The position numbers were made by a program, and so were the translations under genes. From Cyanoderma ruficeps (Eukaryota; Chordata; Aves; Passeriformes; Timaliidae): 64,000 bases of DNA. Numbering within the stretch: the stretch's first letter is position 1; every line of letters begins with the position of its first letter. The notes under the pieces are model-generated. The model was not told the origin of the DNA, did no database searches, and was given only the letters and a program-made list of their open reading frames with translations. Location of the stretch: contig VZDJ01000010.1 in the NCBI GenBank assembly GCA_008694505.1, positions 757,775 through 821,774 of the forward strand. Direction: 5' to 3'. Positions 13,035 to 27,310 of the stretch are shown in pieces.

Positions 13035-16000
13035 GCCAAAGTACTTTGCACTGTGGTGAATAATGATGAAATACAAAATTAATTGGTAACAAACCTAGTT
13101 AGCAGATTATCCAAAGTGGACTACAGCACATTCAAGTCCATGGGCTGACGAAAAGTCATGTACAGTGTTTATGGCAATGAATAATGACTATGAATTGCAT
13201 AAGATAATCAAAATTAGTATTAAAACAATTAATCAAAATGTCTATATGGTTATAATTTCCTGCAAAGCAGCCTCTTTATTTTGCTATTTTGATTATACCA
13301 ATAAAGACTGCAAAATGTTAGAGGAAAGTAAAATTTTACAACAGAAATTTCAAAATATTCTACAACATTTGGACCAAATGAGACTAGATAGATTTTCCTT
13401 AATTTTAAATTACTTAATCTTACTTTTATTTAAAACTAAGCTATATTACAACTGTAAGATATAACTGAATTTTTCCAAGGTTTTTCTAGAGACTGAGGTA
13501 GGTCTAACCAGCACAGTCTTCAAAATATAATGTGATTTAATCTGATGAAATGATACAGTAAGCCTGACTCAGTCTTGGAAGGTCAGACAAAGTCAGTAAA
13601 TAAGGAATAAGGACAGAATTGATTTGCAGTAAAATAGCAGTTTTGTTGTACTCACATATGTATTTGACTGGTTTTTAATTTCACTTCAAATACTGCACCA
13701 ATAAACTATCCTTTGGATATTTCCCTCACAGTCCATAGACTAGAAAAGTAGTATATATACCTTAAAGCTTCAGTTTCATACTCAGGTTTTACACAACCAA
13801 AACTGGTTAAGAAGAATGTCGGTCTGAATGGGAAACAGATAAAATAAACAAATTAGGAGAAATAAATTGGTATAGAAGAATAAATAAAAAATTTATCCTA
13901 TGACCCAATAATCATTGCATCTAAACCCACAGAAATGGTAGTGGTTCTTGTTTATCTGCTTGTTTATCTAACATATACATTGAATCTTCAATTTGCTTAT
14001 ATAGGACATATAATACATTCGAAGAAAGAGGCCAGTAAAGTATTTTGAGATGACTGGATGCATATTTTACCAAGACTTAGTTAAAAAGTTAGCTCCCAAA
14101 AGGGTTTTAGATTCCAGAAGCATTAAGAAAATGAAAATTTTTTGAAGAACATTCAAAATGTTATTCTGAGACTCTGGATAAATAAGAAATGTCTGGCAGA
14201 TGTCTTTGCAAACCTTCCAGAACAATGTGCTGTCAACTCAAGGTAAATGACTATAATATTTTATCCAATTTTTAACAGTGGGAAAACCAAAATATGCCCC
14301 ATAATGAGAAACAAGCTTACTTTGTTTATGATATTCTCCTTTAGCTCTGGTTTATCTTTAGGACAGTTAGGGTTTGCTTTATTTAGAATTTAAGATTTAT
14401 AAGCAGTTAGTGAAATATGCTTACAAAATTATTATTGGTGAAGTATTTCTATTGTGCATTCATTTCCAAACGATGCTTGTTTCTTTTCTTATCCTACTGT
14501 GAAATGAAACCAAATGTCAGAACCTTAAAATATTTCATTATGTTGCCTTTTCATTGCTTAATGAAAGTATGTGGAATTACACCAACAGGATGCTTCAACG
14601 GCTCAGACCCAAATGTTCCTAAGCTTTGCCTTAGTTTGATATGCAATGGTATGACAATAACCTTGTTAGTATCACAAAAAATAAGCGTCCTCTGCCTGAT
14701 TAGGAGTTGAGGAGCCGAATATGCACTAATGGTTAATCATGGCTATAAGTCCTCCAGACTGAAAAGTTTGCACCTGTTTTTAATGAATAGGCTGCTTAAT
14801 TTTTTTTCAAAAGCAATGGACATCTACTTACTGCATTATTTTTCAGAGATGAACTTTACTACTGTGGAAAACAAATGTGGATGGTTTTTTTCCTTTACTA
14901 TCCTGGTCATCCACTACACTAATTTCCATGGAGTTCTTTTTGTTCGTTTTTGTCTTTCTTTTTTCTTTCAATTGTTGTTCCTCAGGTCTGTGATCTAGTT
15001 ATAGGAGAAACATCAGAAGTAAAGTCTGATTTCTTTGGGGAAAGGTAACCATGAGTTGTTTTGACTGAAGTATAAAAAATTCAGAAAGAAATAAGATGGC
15101 AGATGTGAGGTTTTGCCAAATGTACAGGAACTTAGGGGCATGGTTTAAAGTAAAGAGTAGGTCAAGCCTGCAAGGAACTCAAGAGGAATTTCTTCTGAGA
15201 TCATAGGAAATAGAAAAGACACCAGTCAGCAATATAAGTAATTACTACAGAGGAAAGTCAAAAAGCTTTTAAGACATAGACAAAATGTTACACAAAAATC
15301 TTATGCTATAACACAGGAAGGACTGACCCATCTGCCACCTGCATGCTGTGGTCCTGAGAGTGAGCTGACCTCTCTAAGTTCTTTTACAACACACAGAAAT
15401 GCCTGAAGTATTTTTTGTAGCACATAACTTTTTTTTTCCTCTCTCATTTGTGGAGTATGGAGTAAATCTAAGCATATTTATTCATGTGGAATATTTATGA
15501 GTGTTTTTGCTTATTTATATCAACTTGCATACAGTCCTTAGTATTATTTGTTACTTCCAAGTCAGCTACAACACACAACATGTTTTTCAATGTAAAAAAA
15601 TGTACAGTATTCCTTTTCAGAGAGGCTGTAATGCAGGAAGGCAACATATGAATAAATTGCAGGAAGAAGAAAAAAAAAAAATGAGTATGTCATATCTTTA
15701 TGGAGTGGATAATACTGTTGGCAAATTGATCAGAGGAGCATAAGTAAAGAAGGTTAAAGCAGATCAAACCACAGAAAATCTTCTCCTTGATAATTTCTTT
15801 TGGGTATAAGCATTAGCCCAAGTTTTTTCGTGTGTTATTTTAATCTTTATAAAGTGGACTATTAATACAATCTTTCTGACTTCTAACTCACAGCATATTA
15901 TCAAAGAAAACCCTGTCCTTTCCATCAAACTTGTAAGAGAGACTGTACCTTATAAAACTTGGAAAAATCATGCCATGGAAATTATTTGGATACAGAGGAT

Positions 16001-19000
16001 AGTGAGGGGGTAGAAGGAATGTTGTTGCTAAGTTCCTGAAATGGAAGTTAATGATCCTAATAAGAGCAATGCTTTGTGTGCCTCATATGAGCATGTTCTG
16101 GCAGATGAGAAAAAAAATTGGATTCAAAGAAAATGGCAAGAGAAGAGAAGAGGAAAGGAATAGTGTGGGTCTAAATCAGCATGGGATGAATCAAAAGACA
16201 GTTCATTTAAGTGTCTGACTCTCTGAGTTCTGCCAGTGACTTACAGAAGGGAAACAGCCTCAACTTCATTTACAATGCCAGAAGGATATATGCAGAAATT
16301 TATAGGAAAAAAAAATTGAATGGGTCCCTTCCTCCAGCTTCAGGCCTTCTCAATTAGAAAGCTGGAAGGACTCACTTGAGGAACATAGTTTAGCCAGCTA
16401 CATTAGGCAGTCTCCGTGAACTCCCTCACTAGTCATGGGAGACAGGTAGTTTTCTGTAAAGCCAAGGCAATGTGTTTAAGTTCAGTGCCCAGTTAACAGG
16501 AATCTCAGAACTGTGTCTAACTTGGCCACAGCTCCTGGTGGTAATGTTTCTCCTCTGAATTGAAATGCAACAGATCTCATGTTACTGGATATTCAAACAG
16601 GCATTTTTGAAGCTAAAATTGTAGATCTTCACTATCGGGGTCAAAGAGTCAAACTAATGAGCTGAATATGACAAAACACACCCCCAACACCTCTGGGGCT
16701 AGGAACATTTTAGGTTTAGAGTTCTAAGGCACTCTAGGCTATAGAAACTATTAATAGTGTAAAGAAATTAATAGTAAGATTGAATTGGATGCAGTGATGT
16801 GAGGCACAATTGCACACTAAAATGCATTAACAGCACAACAACTGTGCCACTAGATCTTTCTCTGGGGAAGTAAGCTTTACAAATTACTTCAGAACAGAAT
16901 GCCACAAGAATTGTGATCTGAAAAATAAAGGTCTAGTAGCAGGCTACCTGCCAAATTGTCAAAACTGCAGACTAGGTGTATGACGACCATAAATTCTATT
17001 TGTTTCTTAACAGACGTCTGCCTTTAACTTGAGGGATCTAAATTAGCTGAACCTGTGGCATCCAATTTTAGTCTACTTCCCAGTAAACTGAATTAATCTC
17101 AGCCTCCAACTCTGTTTTCAAGGGATGGATTGGGCCTTTGGTTTGTGCCACGCCTTCAAAACCTTTTATAGAATACAATAAAGCAGGCCCAGCAGAAACT
17201 GAGAACCAATATATTAAAAACTATAGAGTCTGCATTCTAGTTTTGCTTTTTAATGGAGCTTTCATGGAGACCTGTGCCAGCAAAATTCCAATGCATATGC
17301 CACATGTAATAATTGTAATCTTCTTTGAAAGAAGAGAGGATGATACATCTCCATTCTATTTTCAAGTGATCAAAACCTCGTGCCTATGCCTTTGATCCAT
17401 TTTGGATCTGTATGTCCTGCAACTGCACAGGAGACAGCATGTATTTCTCCAGTAGCAGCATGACAACAAACTCAACCCCAAGAAAACCATTAAGCTGGAA
17501 AGAATACAAAAGAACCTTTAACATTTAAGATTGGATCTGCAAAGAAATATTTCACAACAACAGACATGCTTGTTTAACGTAGGGGGGAAACATTTTCTTG
17601 AACTGTGTGCCTGAAGGTGGTAATAGAGGAGGATAAATTGCTGCCACCTCCCCCTGCATGTAACAACCACAGTGTACACTACTGGAGCATGACCACACCA
17701 GGGCAGACTTTCTTTCCTTTCCTAACATGGACTCCTGCATGAAGACACCTGTCTCAGGGAGTATAGGATTTATTAATACCTGCGTAGAATCTGCACTAGT
17801 AGCCTGCACAAGATCAGCAACAGGCTGGGCATAGACTGGCAAAGACTGGTTAATGCAGCACACAGTATCTGGCTTTCATTTGGGCAGTATATTAAATTTC
17901 ACAGGTCAATTTTTATTTCTCTCTCTCTATTTTTTTTTCTTCTTTGTAATAGCAATGGTCCTTTTTCAAAACACATTTCCAAACATGACCCATGAATGTA
18001 GTCTTTACAGCTCCCTTCCCTTTGCACCTCTCAGCATGCTATACAGGAATTCATGACAGAATGACAGAAGCCTGTCTACCCTCTAAGGACTGGCAGAAAC
18101 TCCACCATCACCACAGGCAATCTATTCTTGCATCACTCAAAAGTATGTTGATACTGGAGTTTAGAAACTGCACGTTTTTCTGTAACCATGATGAATCCTG
18201 AAGGGTTATGTGAGATTTCTTATAAGCTATACCTCCTTTCATTAACATTACAGTGTTTGCATTTTTCTTAACAGCCTACTGCTGTTGACTGAGCATCTGT
18301 TAATCCCTCTCTATTCCAACTCTGTTTTCACTTCCTAGTCTGTTGTTGCCTGTCTCCTATTCAGGTAATGGATTATTACAGTTTATACACAGAGCTTCAG
18401 ATTTTTCTCTATTGAATAGCACTGTTTTGCATATATCATCATCTAAGTCACTGGTTCTGAAGAGATAAAGATGAAGTCCTAGTGTATAACATCTACTTTC
18501 TTTTGAGTCACATTCCAGGTTTTTATTAATGAAAAATCCCTATAGATTGTTAGTCTTTTCTCTGTTTCCTTCGCAGATGACTATAAACAGCTTTGTTATT
18601 TGGTCCAGTGTTTTCTACTAATTTAATTGAAGCAGAAACCCTGTAATTCCATGTGTTGTTTTCCCAACTTCTTAAGACCAGCACACCATTTCCATTCTCT
18701 TCATACAGCCACTCTTTTTAATTTTTTTTTTTCTCCAGAAGATTGCTAATGGTTGGTAAGCTGTATTTGGTGGCTCTTTGGTAATGACAAATTAAACTTA
18801 ACAGTTCTTGATAATGAAAGTATTTAAGATGGTATAGTCCCATTTAAAGTTGAGAATTTTTCTCTGTTGATGTCATTAATTGTGAAAATATTATTAGTTA
18901 GTGAAAACTAGCGCAAAAAGTATTAAAGGTTATGGTCTCCTTTATCTAACTCATCTAACTCTCACTGATAAATCTGACCCTCTGCAAGGTAGCAGGCCTT

Positions 19001-19871
19001 TCTTTTCCTGGTCTTTTCCCAAGTACAAATGCCCATATGGCTTTCAGTTTTACCTGATGGATATCACTTATTCCATACTATTTGTTTCTTGACTTCATCC
19101 TATTTGTTTGAATTGCATATTTACTCTGGTCTTCATACTCTGCAGATAAAGTCACCAGATGTCCCAAGTTCTGTTTACTCCTGCAAATTGCTGTTGTGAA
19201 TCTTAAAGCCTCTGAACTGTGCAGATACTTTTGTGTGTCGCCAAGGCTGGAGGTTCCCCTGTCACCATCACAGCATAGTGTGATCTAACAGCTTTCCTCC
19301 TAATTTGATCTTAATTTTTAACAGATGGCTTTCCCACTAATCTCTAACCTTTGGTGGCTATGTTGTTGTTACCATGCTCTGTGTGGAATGGAAACTATAC
19401 TTCATTCCGGTTTCAGAGAACAACAATTTTATTTTTTAAACCATTGAAAGTATAGGAAACACAACTGGAATCTGCAGTGTACCTAGGATGAGTCAATTTT
19501 AACAAACTTAAAATGCATCTGTTATACTTCTTTAACATAATTCAAAACACAGACACCTCCCCATATAGGGAGACACCCTGTCTCAAAGTGCCCCAGGGAT
19601 TTAGGCACAGAAATAATTCTGGAAATCTGGACTCTTGATATTTTGCAAGTCAGTGGGCACAGTATTCTAAAATATTGATACAATATCCCTTTACTTTGTG
19701 CAGTAGCGCATACACACCAAACCTCACACTACCAGCAATATTTTTTGGCAAACTGTACTATTAATGCAAATTAAATTATGCTGCATGACATTAAGCCACT
19801 TGGGATTTCTCCAGGGCATCAATTTAGCAACACGTGCTTTCAATCTCTGTATGTTCTGTTCCCTTGGAAAC

Positions 19872-19950
19872 CAAANAAAAAAAAAAAAAAAAAAAAAAAA
19901 GAAAAGAAAACCAAAAAACAAAAACCAAAACCCAAACTAAAACCCAATAA
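19872..19950. repeat. Poly(A) tract with AAACCC-like continuation and an N
   Basis: About 28 A with one ambiguous base at 19876, then GAAAAGAAAACC and repeated CCAAAAC/AAACCC words. No retrocopy body is recognisable to its left. Confidence 0.85.
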
Positions 19951-21437
19951 ATTAAACATAAGCTGCAGCTTTCGTGTGTGTGTGTGCAGAAGTCAGGGTT
20001 AATTTTCTTTAAGACAATCAAGTGCTTGCCTTAATTTCAAATATTATGCTTGTATTTTTCTCAATGACAATGAGGAGAATCAGGAAGGTGCAAACAATTC
20101 CCTGTCTGCTACCAAGGCCATAATTTCTCGTTCTTTGTTTATTTCTTCCTTTTTCCTGCTGCCCTGTATGCCTTTTCCTTACTCCTCCAGGTGCAAAAGT
20201 CTCTTGTCCACTTTTCCTTCCCCCTACACGTATGGACATTCCTGCTCAGAAGACAAATGCATTGGGACCTCAGTCTCAAGGCAAAACTAGGTCTTATCTA
20301 GCAGAGATTTGAGATCTCTGGCCAAACAGCTATAGCAGGCCTAGACTCCTGTGAAAATAGGCAACTGGATCCAGATGGGGTCCAGATGTGTTACTGTGCT
20401 GCGGCATCCAAGGCAGTAATGCAGTGGACAAGAACGTTGGTCCAGGTGCAGTGCCAGACTGACACTGCCAGACTGTATTTGGACACGGGGTGTCTTATGT
20501 CAGCCTGTGCAGCTGTTTCCAACATGTCCAATTTTGGGGTCAGTGACAGAAGATGTCTCCACATTTGTCAGTGGTGTGGTACTCCAGCATGTAAATGATG
20601 CCTAACTGGGTCAGGCTAGTCCCAAACTGTGATACCTCATCCCTACATTCAGAGGGAAGCTAAATTTTCTTGGTGCCTCACTTTGTGAACTTGTATGTCC
20701 ATTCCCTGATCATGTCCATGGCTCTCTTGAACCGACTTTTAAATAACAGATATCTCAAAACTACTACCATATAAGAATCAAAAAAACACTAGGAAATGTG
20801 ACAGTTTCCCTAGAGGCTCAATTGATTAGTTGTTATTAGAATAATTTCCAGTAAAAGGGAAAAGAATGAAGCACTAAAGGCTTTTTCTTTTTCTCATAAA
20901 ACTTGAGAATAATTGGAAGAAAGAGGGGAAACGAAAAAAGGCTGTTATCTGCAAACTGTGAAAGTTCATGTTTGGGGTTGGGACAGGGGACTGGCAGCAG
21001 CAAGGAGACTTACGGTATGGCAGCACTGATGTGGTTGTGTACATCTCTGAGGTAAACACAAGGAAAAACAGGCTAATCAAAAAAGGAAAATATCCTGGAG
21101 CAAGGGAAGAAATTATGGAGAAAGAATTGTGAAAGCCTGTGATTTTCTCATTATTCTTGTTATTTTTATGTCTTTTTTTTATTGCCCTTCAGTTCTTCGA
21201 AATGTAAGATTTAAATAGTTGCAAATAAATGGAACTCTGTTCCCATTCTCCCTGCAAAACAACTCAAAATCTGAAAGACCATATAAACACAATCCTAATT
21301 TAGATGTTTTTGAAGTACCATGTTTTTTAAACTAATTTTATTACAGAGAAGGAGATGGTGGGCTGGCACACAAACTCTGACTCCTATTCATAAAACTAGT
21401 GCCTCACAAATGGTAGTGCTCATAATAATGAAAACTT

Positions 21438-21468
21438 GCACACAGACACACACATGCATGCACGCACT
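21438..21468. repeat. Imperfect (CA)n / (CATG)n repeat
   Basis: CACACAGACACACACATGCATGCACGCAC-type run, interrupted; reported in shortened form by its position. Confidence 0.8.
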
Positions 21469-22414
21469 GGAAGATGCTCAGAAAGTGAACCAGGGATAAC
21501 AAAAGGGGATGAGAACAGAAGAAATGAAGGATACTCTTTTAACAGACTTTTACAGAAAGCTTGTTTAATCTCATGTTTGCTTCTAAATTAGGGGTGACTT
21601 CGCTATCTCATGCAATACAACCTCCAAAAATGTTTCCAGAATGTAGATGGCAAAAGCAAAACACAATTATGGGTACCACCCCTCAACATTTCTTTGTTTA
21701 GGCTATTTTCTTTTGATAAACCTGTTAGGTAATTTGTAACCTTTTGTCAGTGTTATCTTTGAAAGCGTCTTTATTTCACGTTTTGTTTTAGTAGTTAAGA
21801 CTGTAGCACTTTTTAAGTCTCTATTACTTTATTTTACATTTAGGAACATATCCTTATTAATAAAAATCATCTGTCTGGCTTACAGTGTGTTTTCTTTGCA
21901 GAAGTGTTTTTGGAAGCTTAACAGTGTAATTCCAGGGATGATATCGGCCCCAGTGCTTTAGAATCTGGGCCTACAGGGGGACTTTATATAGCTCTTTGGG
22001 AGGAAGAACAGAAAACAAAGTTCTCTGCCAGAATTAGACCCTGATTCTGTAAACTGCCTCCATTATCTGAGGTTCTGTCTAACTAAGCATGTGCACACTA
22101 ACACGAATATTAAATACTTGAATTCCTTCAATGTTGAGGCCTACAGAAGACCATACTAGCTCGGGACTCAGGGACAAAAGGACTCCGAATCTGTGCACCA
22201 AGTATGGCAGGTGATGATGGGGCACAAGACTGCTGCTCAGAGACCACACCTCATGTGCCATGCAGCTCCACCTCATATGGCTTCCTTCACATGAAGAAGA
22301 GGCAAGGAAAAGAAGAGGGAGTTAGCTACACAGGCAGAAGAGTCTCGTCAAAATGTTGTGGTAGCCAAGAAATGGGCTAGTGTTTTTTTGCAAAGTTGGG
22401 TAACATTCATTTTA

Positions 22415-22818
22415 CTCGAGGGAGCTGGGGATATTCAGCCTGGAGAAAAGGAGGCTCAGGTGAGGCCTTATCACACTCTCTGAAACAAAAGGGTCTGAAA
22501 AGAGGCTGTATCCAGGTGGAGGCCAGCCCCTTCTCCCAGGTAACAAGGCAAAGGAAAGAGAAAACAGCTTCAAGTGGCACCATGAGAGGTTTAGACTGGA
22601 TATTATGAAAAATGTTTTTACTGAGAGCGTTGTCAAGCACTGGAACAGGCTCCCTGGGCAAGTGGTGGAATAAGCATTTCTGAAGCTATATAATACGTGT
22701 TTAAGTCTGGTACCTGGGGACATGGTTTGGAGATGGACTTGGCAGTGCTGGATTTTTGGTTGGATTTGCTGATCTTATAAATCTTTTCCAACAAATATTA
22801 TTCTGTGAATCTATGAAA
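22415..22818 (+). mobile_element. CR1 LINE 3' end
   Basis: Starts with the familiar block GATATTCAGCCTGGAGAAAA, runs through a truncated, diverged CR1 3' region (the ACTGGAACAGGCTCCCTGG segment at about 22640) and ends with ATTCTGTGAATCTATGA, the CR1 terminal repeat. 5'-truncated, no coding capacity. Confidence 0.9.
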
Positions 22819-24943
22819 TAAAAAGCCTTTGATGTCATAAATCCTAGTGCATATGTTCTATCATTACCCTCCCTCACCGTTGTAAGAAGTGAGTACAGGC
22901 ACTTGTGTTTTTAACATTATCTTTTGACTCTGTGCTGAAAAAAAGACATCTATATTGAAGGATAAGTGTAGATATGCTTGTAGTAGTAAGAAAGACCCGG
23001 CTTGCTGTCCAGCCTAAGTGCAGCTATACTTCCCTTTCCTTCAATGGGACTTAGACACTCAAAAAGTAAACTGAAGGAAGTGAAGTTTTCAAAACCATTT
23101 TTGGAAAATCCCAAATAAGATTTATCTTGGAGAACAGAGATAGACTTTCTTGAAGAATAGAAAGCAAAACTAGAGTAGAGCTAAAGTAATCACAGAAAAA
23201 TATGACTTTTTTAGCTTAAAGCCCTAAAGCAAACTGTTAATTTGAAATGGAGATATTTTAGTGTGAAAGAGAAATACAAGAGCTATAAATGCTATAAATA
23301 TTCTACCCGATACACCATGCTGTCAAATAAAAAACAGAAAAATTAGGGACATTGTCTGGTTCCAACTGCTGACTCTACTTCTTCTGGAATCAAACAAAAA
23401 TATAATTTGTTGATATATAAAAGGCCATGTGTGACAGCAGCATGATTTTAAAAGTAACTTACTTTTATGAAAGAAACATGGGAGTGAAAAATGCAGATCA
23501 GACCCAGTGTTTAATTTAACACTTGAGAAGAAAAAAAAATGAAAAAAATATTGAGGGGAAGTACAAAGGGCTGGACAAACAGTACAATAAAAGCATAAGG
23601 AAGTATATCTGAGAGGAAAATATTACAGATGTCATTCTACTAAAGGCTCTAAATTTATGGGAAATGAGGTATATTTTCCAACAGGAAAGTATGATTTGCT
23701 GAAACATGCTCATTCTGGACTGGTATGAGAGTTGGGTTTTTTTAATGAAAACTAAGTGTTTTACAGGGAGTTTGTGTCTCATATACTTATGTAGAACTAC
23801 AAAAAAAGTGTGTTGTGAGTGACTCCAATGTCTCAAAAATTTTCAATTCCCCCTTCAGTTTTGATAGCTCAAACCTGTTTTATCTAAATGCTTTCTATTA
23901 GTTAATATCTGATTAATGAAAACAGTCTTTTTAGAAATCTGAATGATTCCCAAATCTAATTCAGAATATTCTGAATGAAAATGCAGACTTTTCGCTGCTA
24001 TCTACAAGTTTGGGCTGTAACTCAGCAATGTAAAGGCAATTTCCTGAAGCTGCATAAGTGCTGCAGCAACAATGACCCATCTTCTTCCTTTACATAAATC
24101 ACAACCCCAGAGTAAGCCAGCTGCTGCTGGCATGGCTAGGAGAGGGCCAGAGGCATACAGAGGAGATAACTTAGGGGACGAGGGCATTCTCTCCAGAAAA
24201 CAAACTACTGCCTTATTCTCTTGGCAAAAAGGCCTCATTCATGTCACAGTAATGCTTGAGTTTGCTCACACCACTGAAACACCTTTAGCCAGTTTTTGTC
24301 TATCCCTGATGTGTCAGCTGCAGAAATGGTACTCCCTGTGTCAGTGATCAGGGATGGATTCAACTCTGATATCTACCATGTGTGTCTGGTAGGGTGGCTG
24401 GATAAATAATTTCCCATTTCAGAGAATATCTGAGAGCCTACTCAACAGAATAAACATATTTATCCACCCCATAGAAAGCGAAACTACCTTCTGTATTCCA
24501 CTGACTTTATTTACCAGATATCCTTGGATTGCATGGGAAGCTTGGATAACTTAGCTAGCCTAAATATCTGCTTAGGTGTAGATACAAATAAATTGATGAG
24601 ATTTACCAAAATGAGATTAACCCAAACTCTCCTTTAAATTACTACATAAAATACATCATAGGTAAACTTTAAAATTGCATAAAATAGAATTTGTTTATGT
24701 TTCTACAGTTAGCCCTAGGGTTGCCCACTGAACATCTTATACCATGCTTTTAAAAGCTCCTTTAAAGCTTATAATTTCTTGACAAAAATCTTATAATTAT
24801 TTAAAATATACGATATATATATAAAATTTATACATATATTATATAATTATTAATTTGAATCCTTCATCCTCATCTAAACCTCATACAGATAACATTTTTT
24901 CTGTAAAGTTCACATTCATGAACTTTATCACAAAAAACTGTGG

Positions 24944-25001
24944 AGTTACTCTATCTTGAAATGTTAAGGTTAAGTTACTCTATCTTGTCTGTTAAGGTTT
25001 T
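24944..25001 (+). repeat. Two-copy tandem duplication (about 29 bp)
   Basis: AGTTACTCTATCTTG occurs at 24944 and 24973, each followed by GTTAAGGTT. Confidence 0.85.
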
Positions 25002-25918
25002 ACAAATACATGCCATATCTAATATTGGAATATAAAATTCTTGTTTATTTGAGATGTATGATTAAAATCTGTTGGCAAGAAAATTATGCATTATGGGTTG
25101 TGATTTATTTACATGATGCTTATTTTAAACTGAAGTATGTGAAATCTTATGCATGTTCATTGCTGTTTTTTCTGCAGTCTGTGAATTGTCTTCCATCCTG
25201 TGCCTCATTCCAAACTGAGCAGCCTCTGGAGAACAGTGCAGACTACTACTTTGTGTTGTCACCTAGTGTGCTGACAGGATGAAGAAAAGTGTTTGGCACA
25301 GCCTTTCACTGGTAACATATACTGATAGACACAAGCGTGTCTCAGTCAAGCTGTTCAACATTTAAATGTGTAATTACATATAATCACTATCCATATTGGG
25401 GCTGACAGTTTATGGTCTTTTTATAGTAACCTTTGTACTTTTGCTCATCAATCACTTTTTGTTTTTCTAGTAATTCATACCACAGTGGTAACGGGACAAA
25501 GACATTTGACTCAAAACCCACTTTTTTCCCTCAAATCCAAAATATGGTATGCCATCAGAAAGTTAAAGTAGCCTTTCATGTTTGAGGTCTTACCTGCTCA
25601 TCCCTGACAATACAGGAGCTCAGCTCAAGGAGAGAATTACTGCATGTTTGAGGAGGGACTGCCAGTGGGAAAATAAGTGTTTATGGTATGCATGTTGAAC
25701 ACGTTTATTTGGTTCTGTGGTTGGAGTATACAAACTTGATTTGATCTTAGCTATGATCTTGTCTATTCTGGATATTGTCCAGTTATTTTTTGTGGTTTTG
25801 TCTTTGAAGCACAAAATCACCTAATGGAATAAGCTAAGAAAAAATCTGAATGCAAGGAAGACTGCATTTGCTCCATTGTCTTATATAAATGAGAATAAAT
25901 ATATTTGGACCTCATAAA

Positions 25919-25942
25919 TATTTGGACCTTAAGGTCCAAATA
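25919..25942. repeat. Perfect 24-bp palindrome
   Basis: TATTTGGACC-TTAA-GGTCCAAATA: 12 bases each side with no spacer. The half-site ATATTTGGACCT also occurs about 20 bp upstream, so the palindrome sits on a local duplication. Confidence 0.9.
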
Positions 25943-26029
25943 GGCAGATCTATTCATGAGAAAAGAAAGATCCTGTCAACGAGACATTTTTATAAAGTTT
26001 CACTTACTTTTATTTCTATGAAAGACAGT

Positions 26030-26446
26030 TGTGGGAATAGAGCTGGCTGGGATGGACGGTGAGACAGCCCCGCCTTCCCATGAAGGTATCAACTTGAGGC
26101 CCTGGGAGTCAAGAGTTGTTTTGTATGGACAAAGTTCCAGAATATTGCCAGGTTCTCTTTCCCCATTAGTCTATGCTTGATGCAGTGGTTTGCATATTCT
26201 AATTCCCAGTTTCAGACTGAACCCTCACCCTCAGACCTATCTCCAAATTTACCTTTTATATATCCCTGTTCTTGCCCCAGGGTGCTTTCTGAGGCTGATC
26301 CTATACAGAGTATTCACCTTCCCTAGTTTATTTATTTAATATATTTCATATATTAAAATACTTTTGCTTTTCAGACAACCCAGTCATGCCCATCGTTTAT
26401 CTTGCCACTGACTTGACCCTGAGATCGCGATAGCTGGACCGCGAGA
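26030..26446 (+). mobile_element. Probable solo ERV LTR (different family)
   Basis: About 417 bp beginning TGTGGGAATAGAGC, flanked by GACAGT at 26024-26029 and 26447-26452, a 6-bp direct repeat fitting an ERVK-type insertion. It has a promoter-like TTTTATATATCCC at about 26250 and a CpG-containing end (GATCGCGATAGCTGGACCGC). The right end does not finish in CA if the GACAGT repeat is taken as the duplication, so the exact boundary is uncertain. Orientation is from the TG start and TATA-like position. Confidence 0.6.
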
Positions 26447-27170
26447 GACAGTGATGAAAAAAATAATTAGGAAACCCCAACCTGGATCAGAGCAGGTAAA
26501 AGATGGGTGGCCTGTCCAGGAGATAAACAGTATTCAGCTCCTACCTGTATAGAAAATATATTAAAAACTTAAACCTGAGTAAGATGAAAGGGAGCAGGAA
26601 CTGATGACTTCAGCTATCCCATACTAAGTACATCCAACAAGTCCTCTAACCCCAGCCCTGACTCTAGGGAAATTTCAGTCACTGCTTGGCATCCGGGTAA
26701 TAAAAAAGGCTAGATTAGGAAACGAAAATCTCCCTCCAGTATTTTTCTCAACTGGACTAAATACCTATTTTTTTAGACTCTGTGCAATACCTGTCACTGA
26801 ATTAAGATAAAGATGATCCAACAAACAACATTGATATGCTTAGTTCCTGTGCTGAGCAAACTAGGGTAGGTTTATAGTAAACTGCAAACAGAAAAGCTAG
26901 GGTGAAATGGCTTGCCAAAGTCACTCAGTTCATCAGTAAAAGAGCTGGAGAGAGGATCTTGACTTCATACTCTCCAACAACCCACTGTCAGCTGGGCTGA
27001 ACTGAAGCACCATTATTGGGTCAACTTATCCAACAGTGTTTCCTTTAAGATTCGTGAATCTGAGAGAGCCTCAATCCCAAAATCATGTTTTCTCTGTTTT
27101 CACCTCAGAATTACGATTTTAGGAAGAGCTAAACACAGTGCTACCAGAAATAAATGATACCACATAGATT

Positions 27171-27310
27171 TTTATTGGATTACAAAGGAACAGAGCTGGC
27201 AAAACATGAATTTAAGACTTCATCTCAGCGTGGTGTTGGTGGAACCAGCGGTACTTGTCAATCGCATCAGGATGGTCGCTGACGAATTTTTGGTGGAAGG
27301 ACGGTGACAT
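27171..27310 (-). pseudogene. Possible 5'-truncated retrocopy or orphan terminal exon
   Basis: On the minus strand an open segment of 32 codons (ATG 27308-27310, TAA 27212-27214) ends with DAIDKYRWFHQHHAEMKS and is followed after about 35 nt by AATAAA (27171-27176), the layout of a gene's last codons plus 3' UTR. I do not recognise the protein. No polypyrimidine tract or clear acceptor precedes it, which argues for a truncated retrocopy over a spliced exon; no poly(A) tail remains. It could also be chance. Confidence 0.3.

Larger units (their letters stand above)
8220..22414. other. Long intergenic AT-rich stretch, no supported gene
   Basis: No exon, RNA gene or clear transposon recognised. 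Scattered simple repeats only. GC rises locally at about 11450-11600 and 20340-20600 without coding signs. Conserved regulatory elements could be present but cannot be told apart without alignment. Confidence 0.65.
22819..26023. other. Intergenic, no supported gene
   Basis: AT-rich, with a TATA-rich patch at about 24800-24860, the short duplication at 24944 and the palindrome at 25919. Confidence 0.65.

Noticed and set aside
18280..19400. Possible ancient antisense LINE across this T-rich region
   Set aside because: A vague resemblance only; no block could be matched with confidence.
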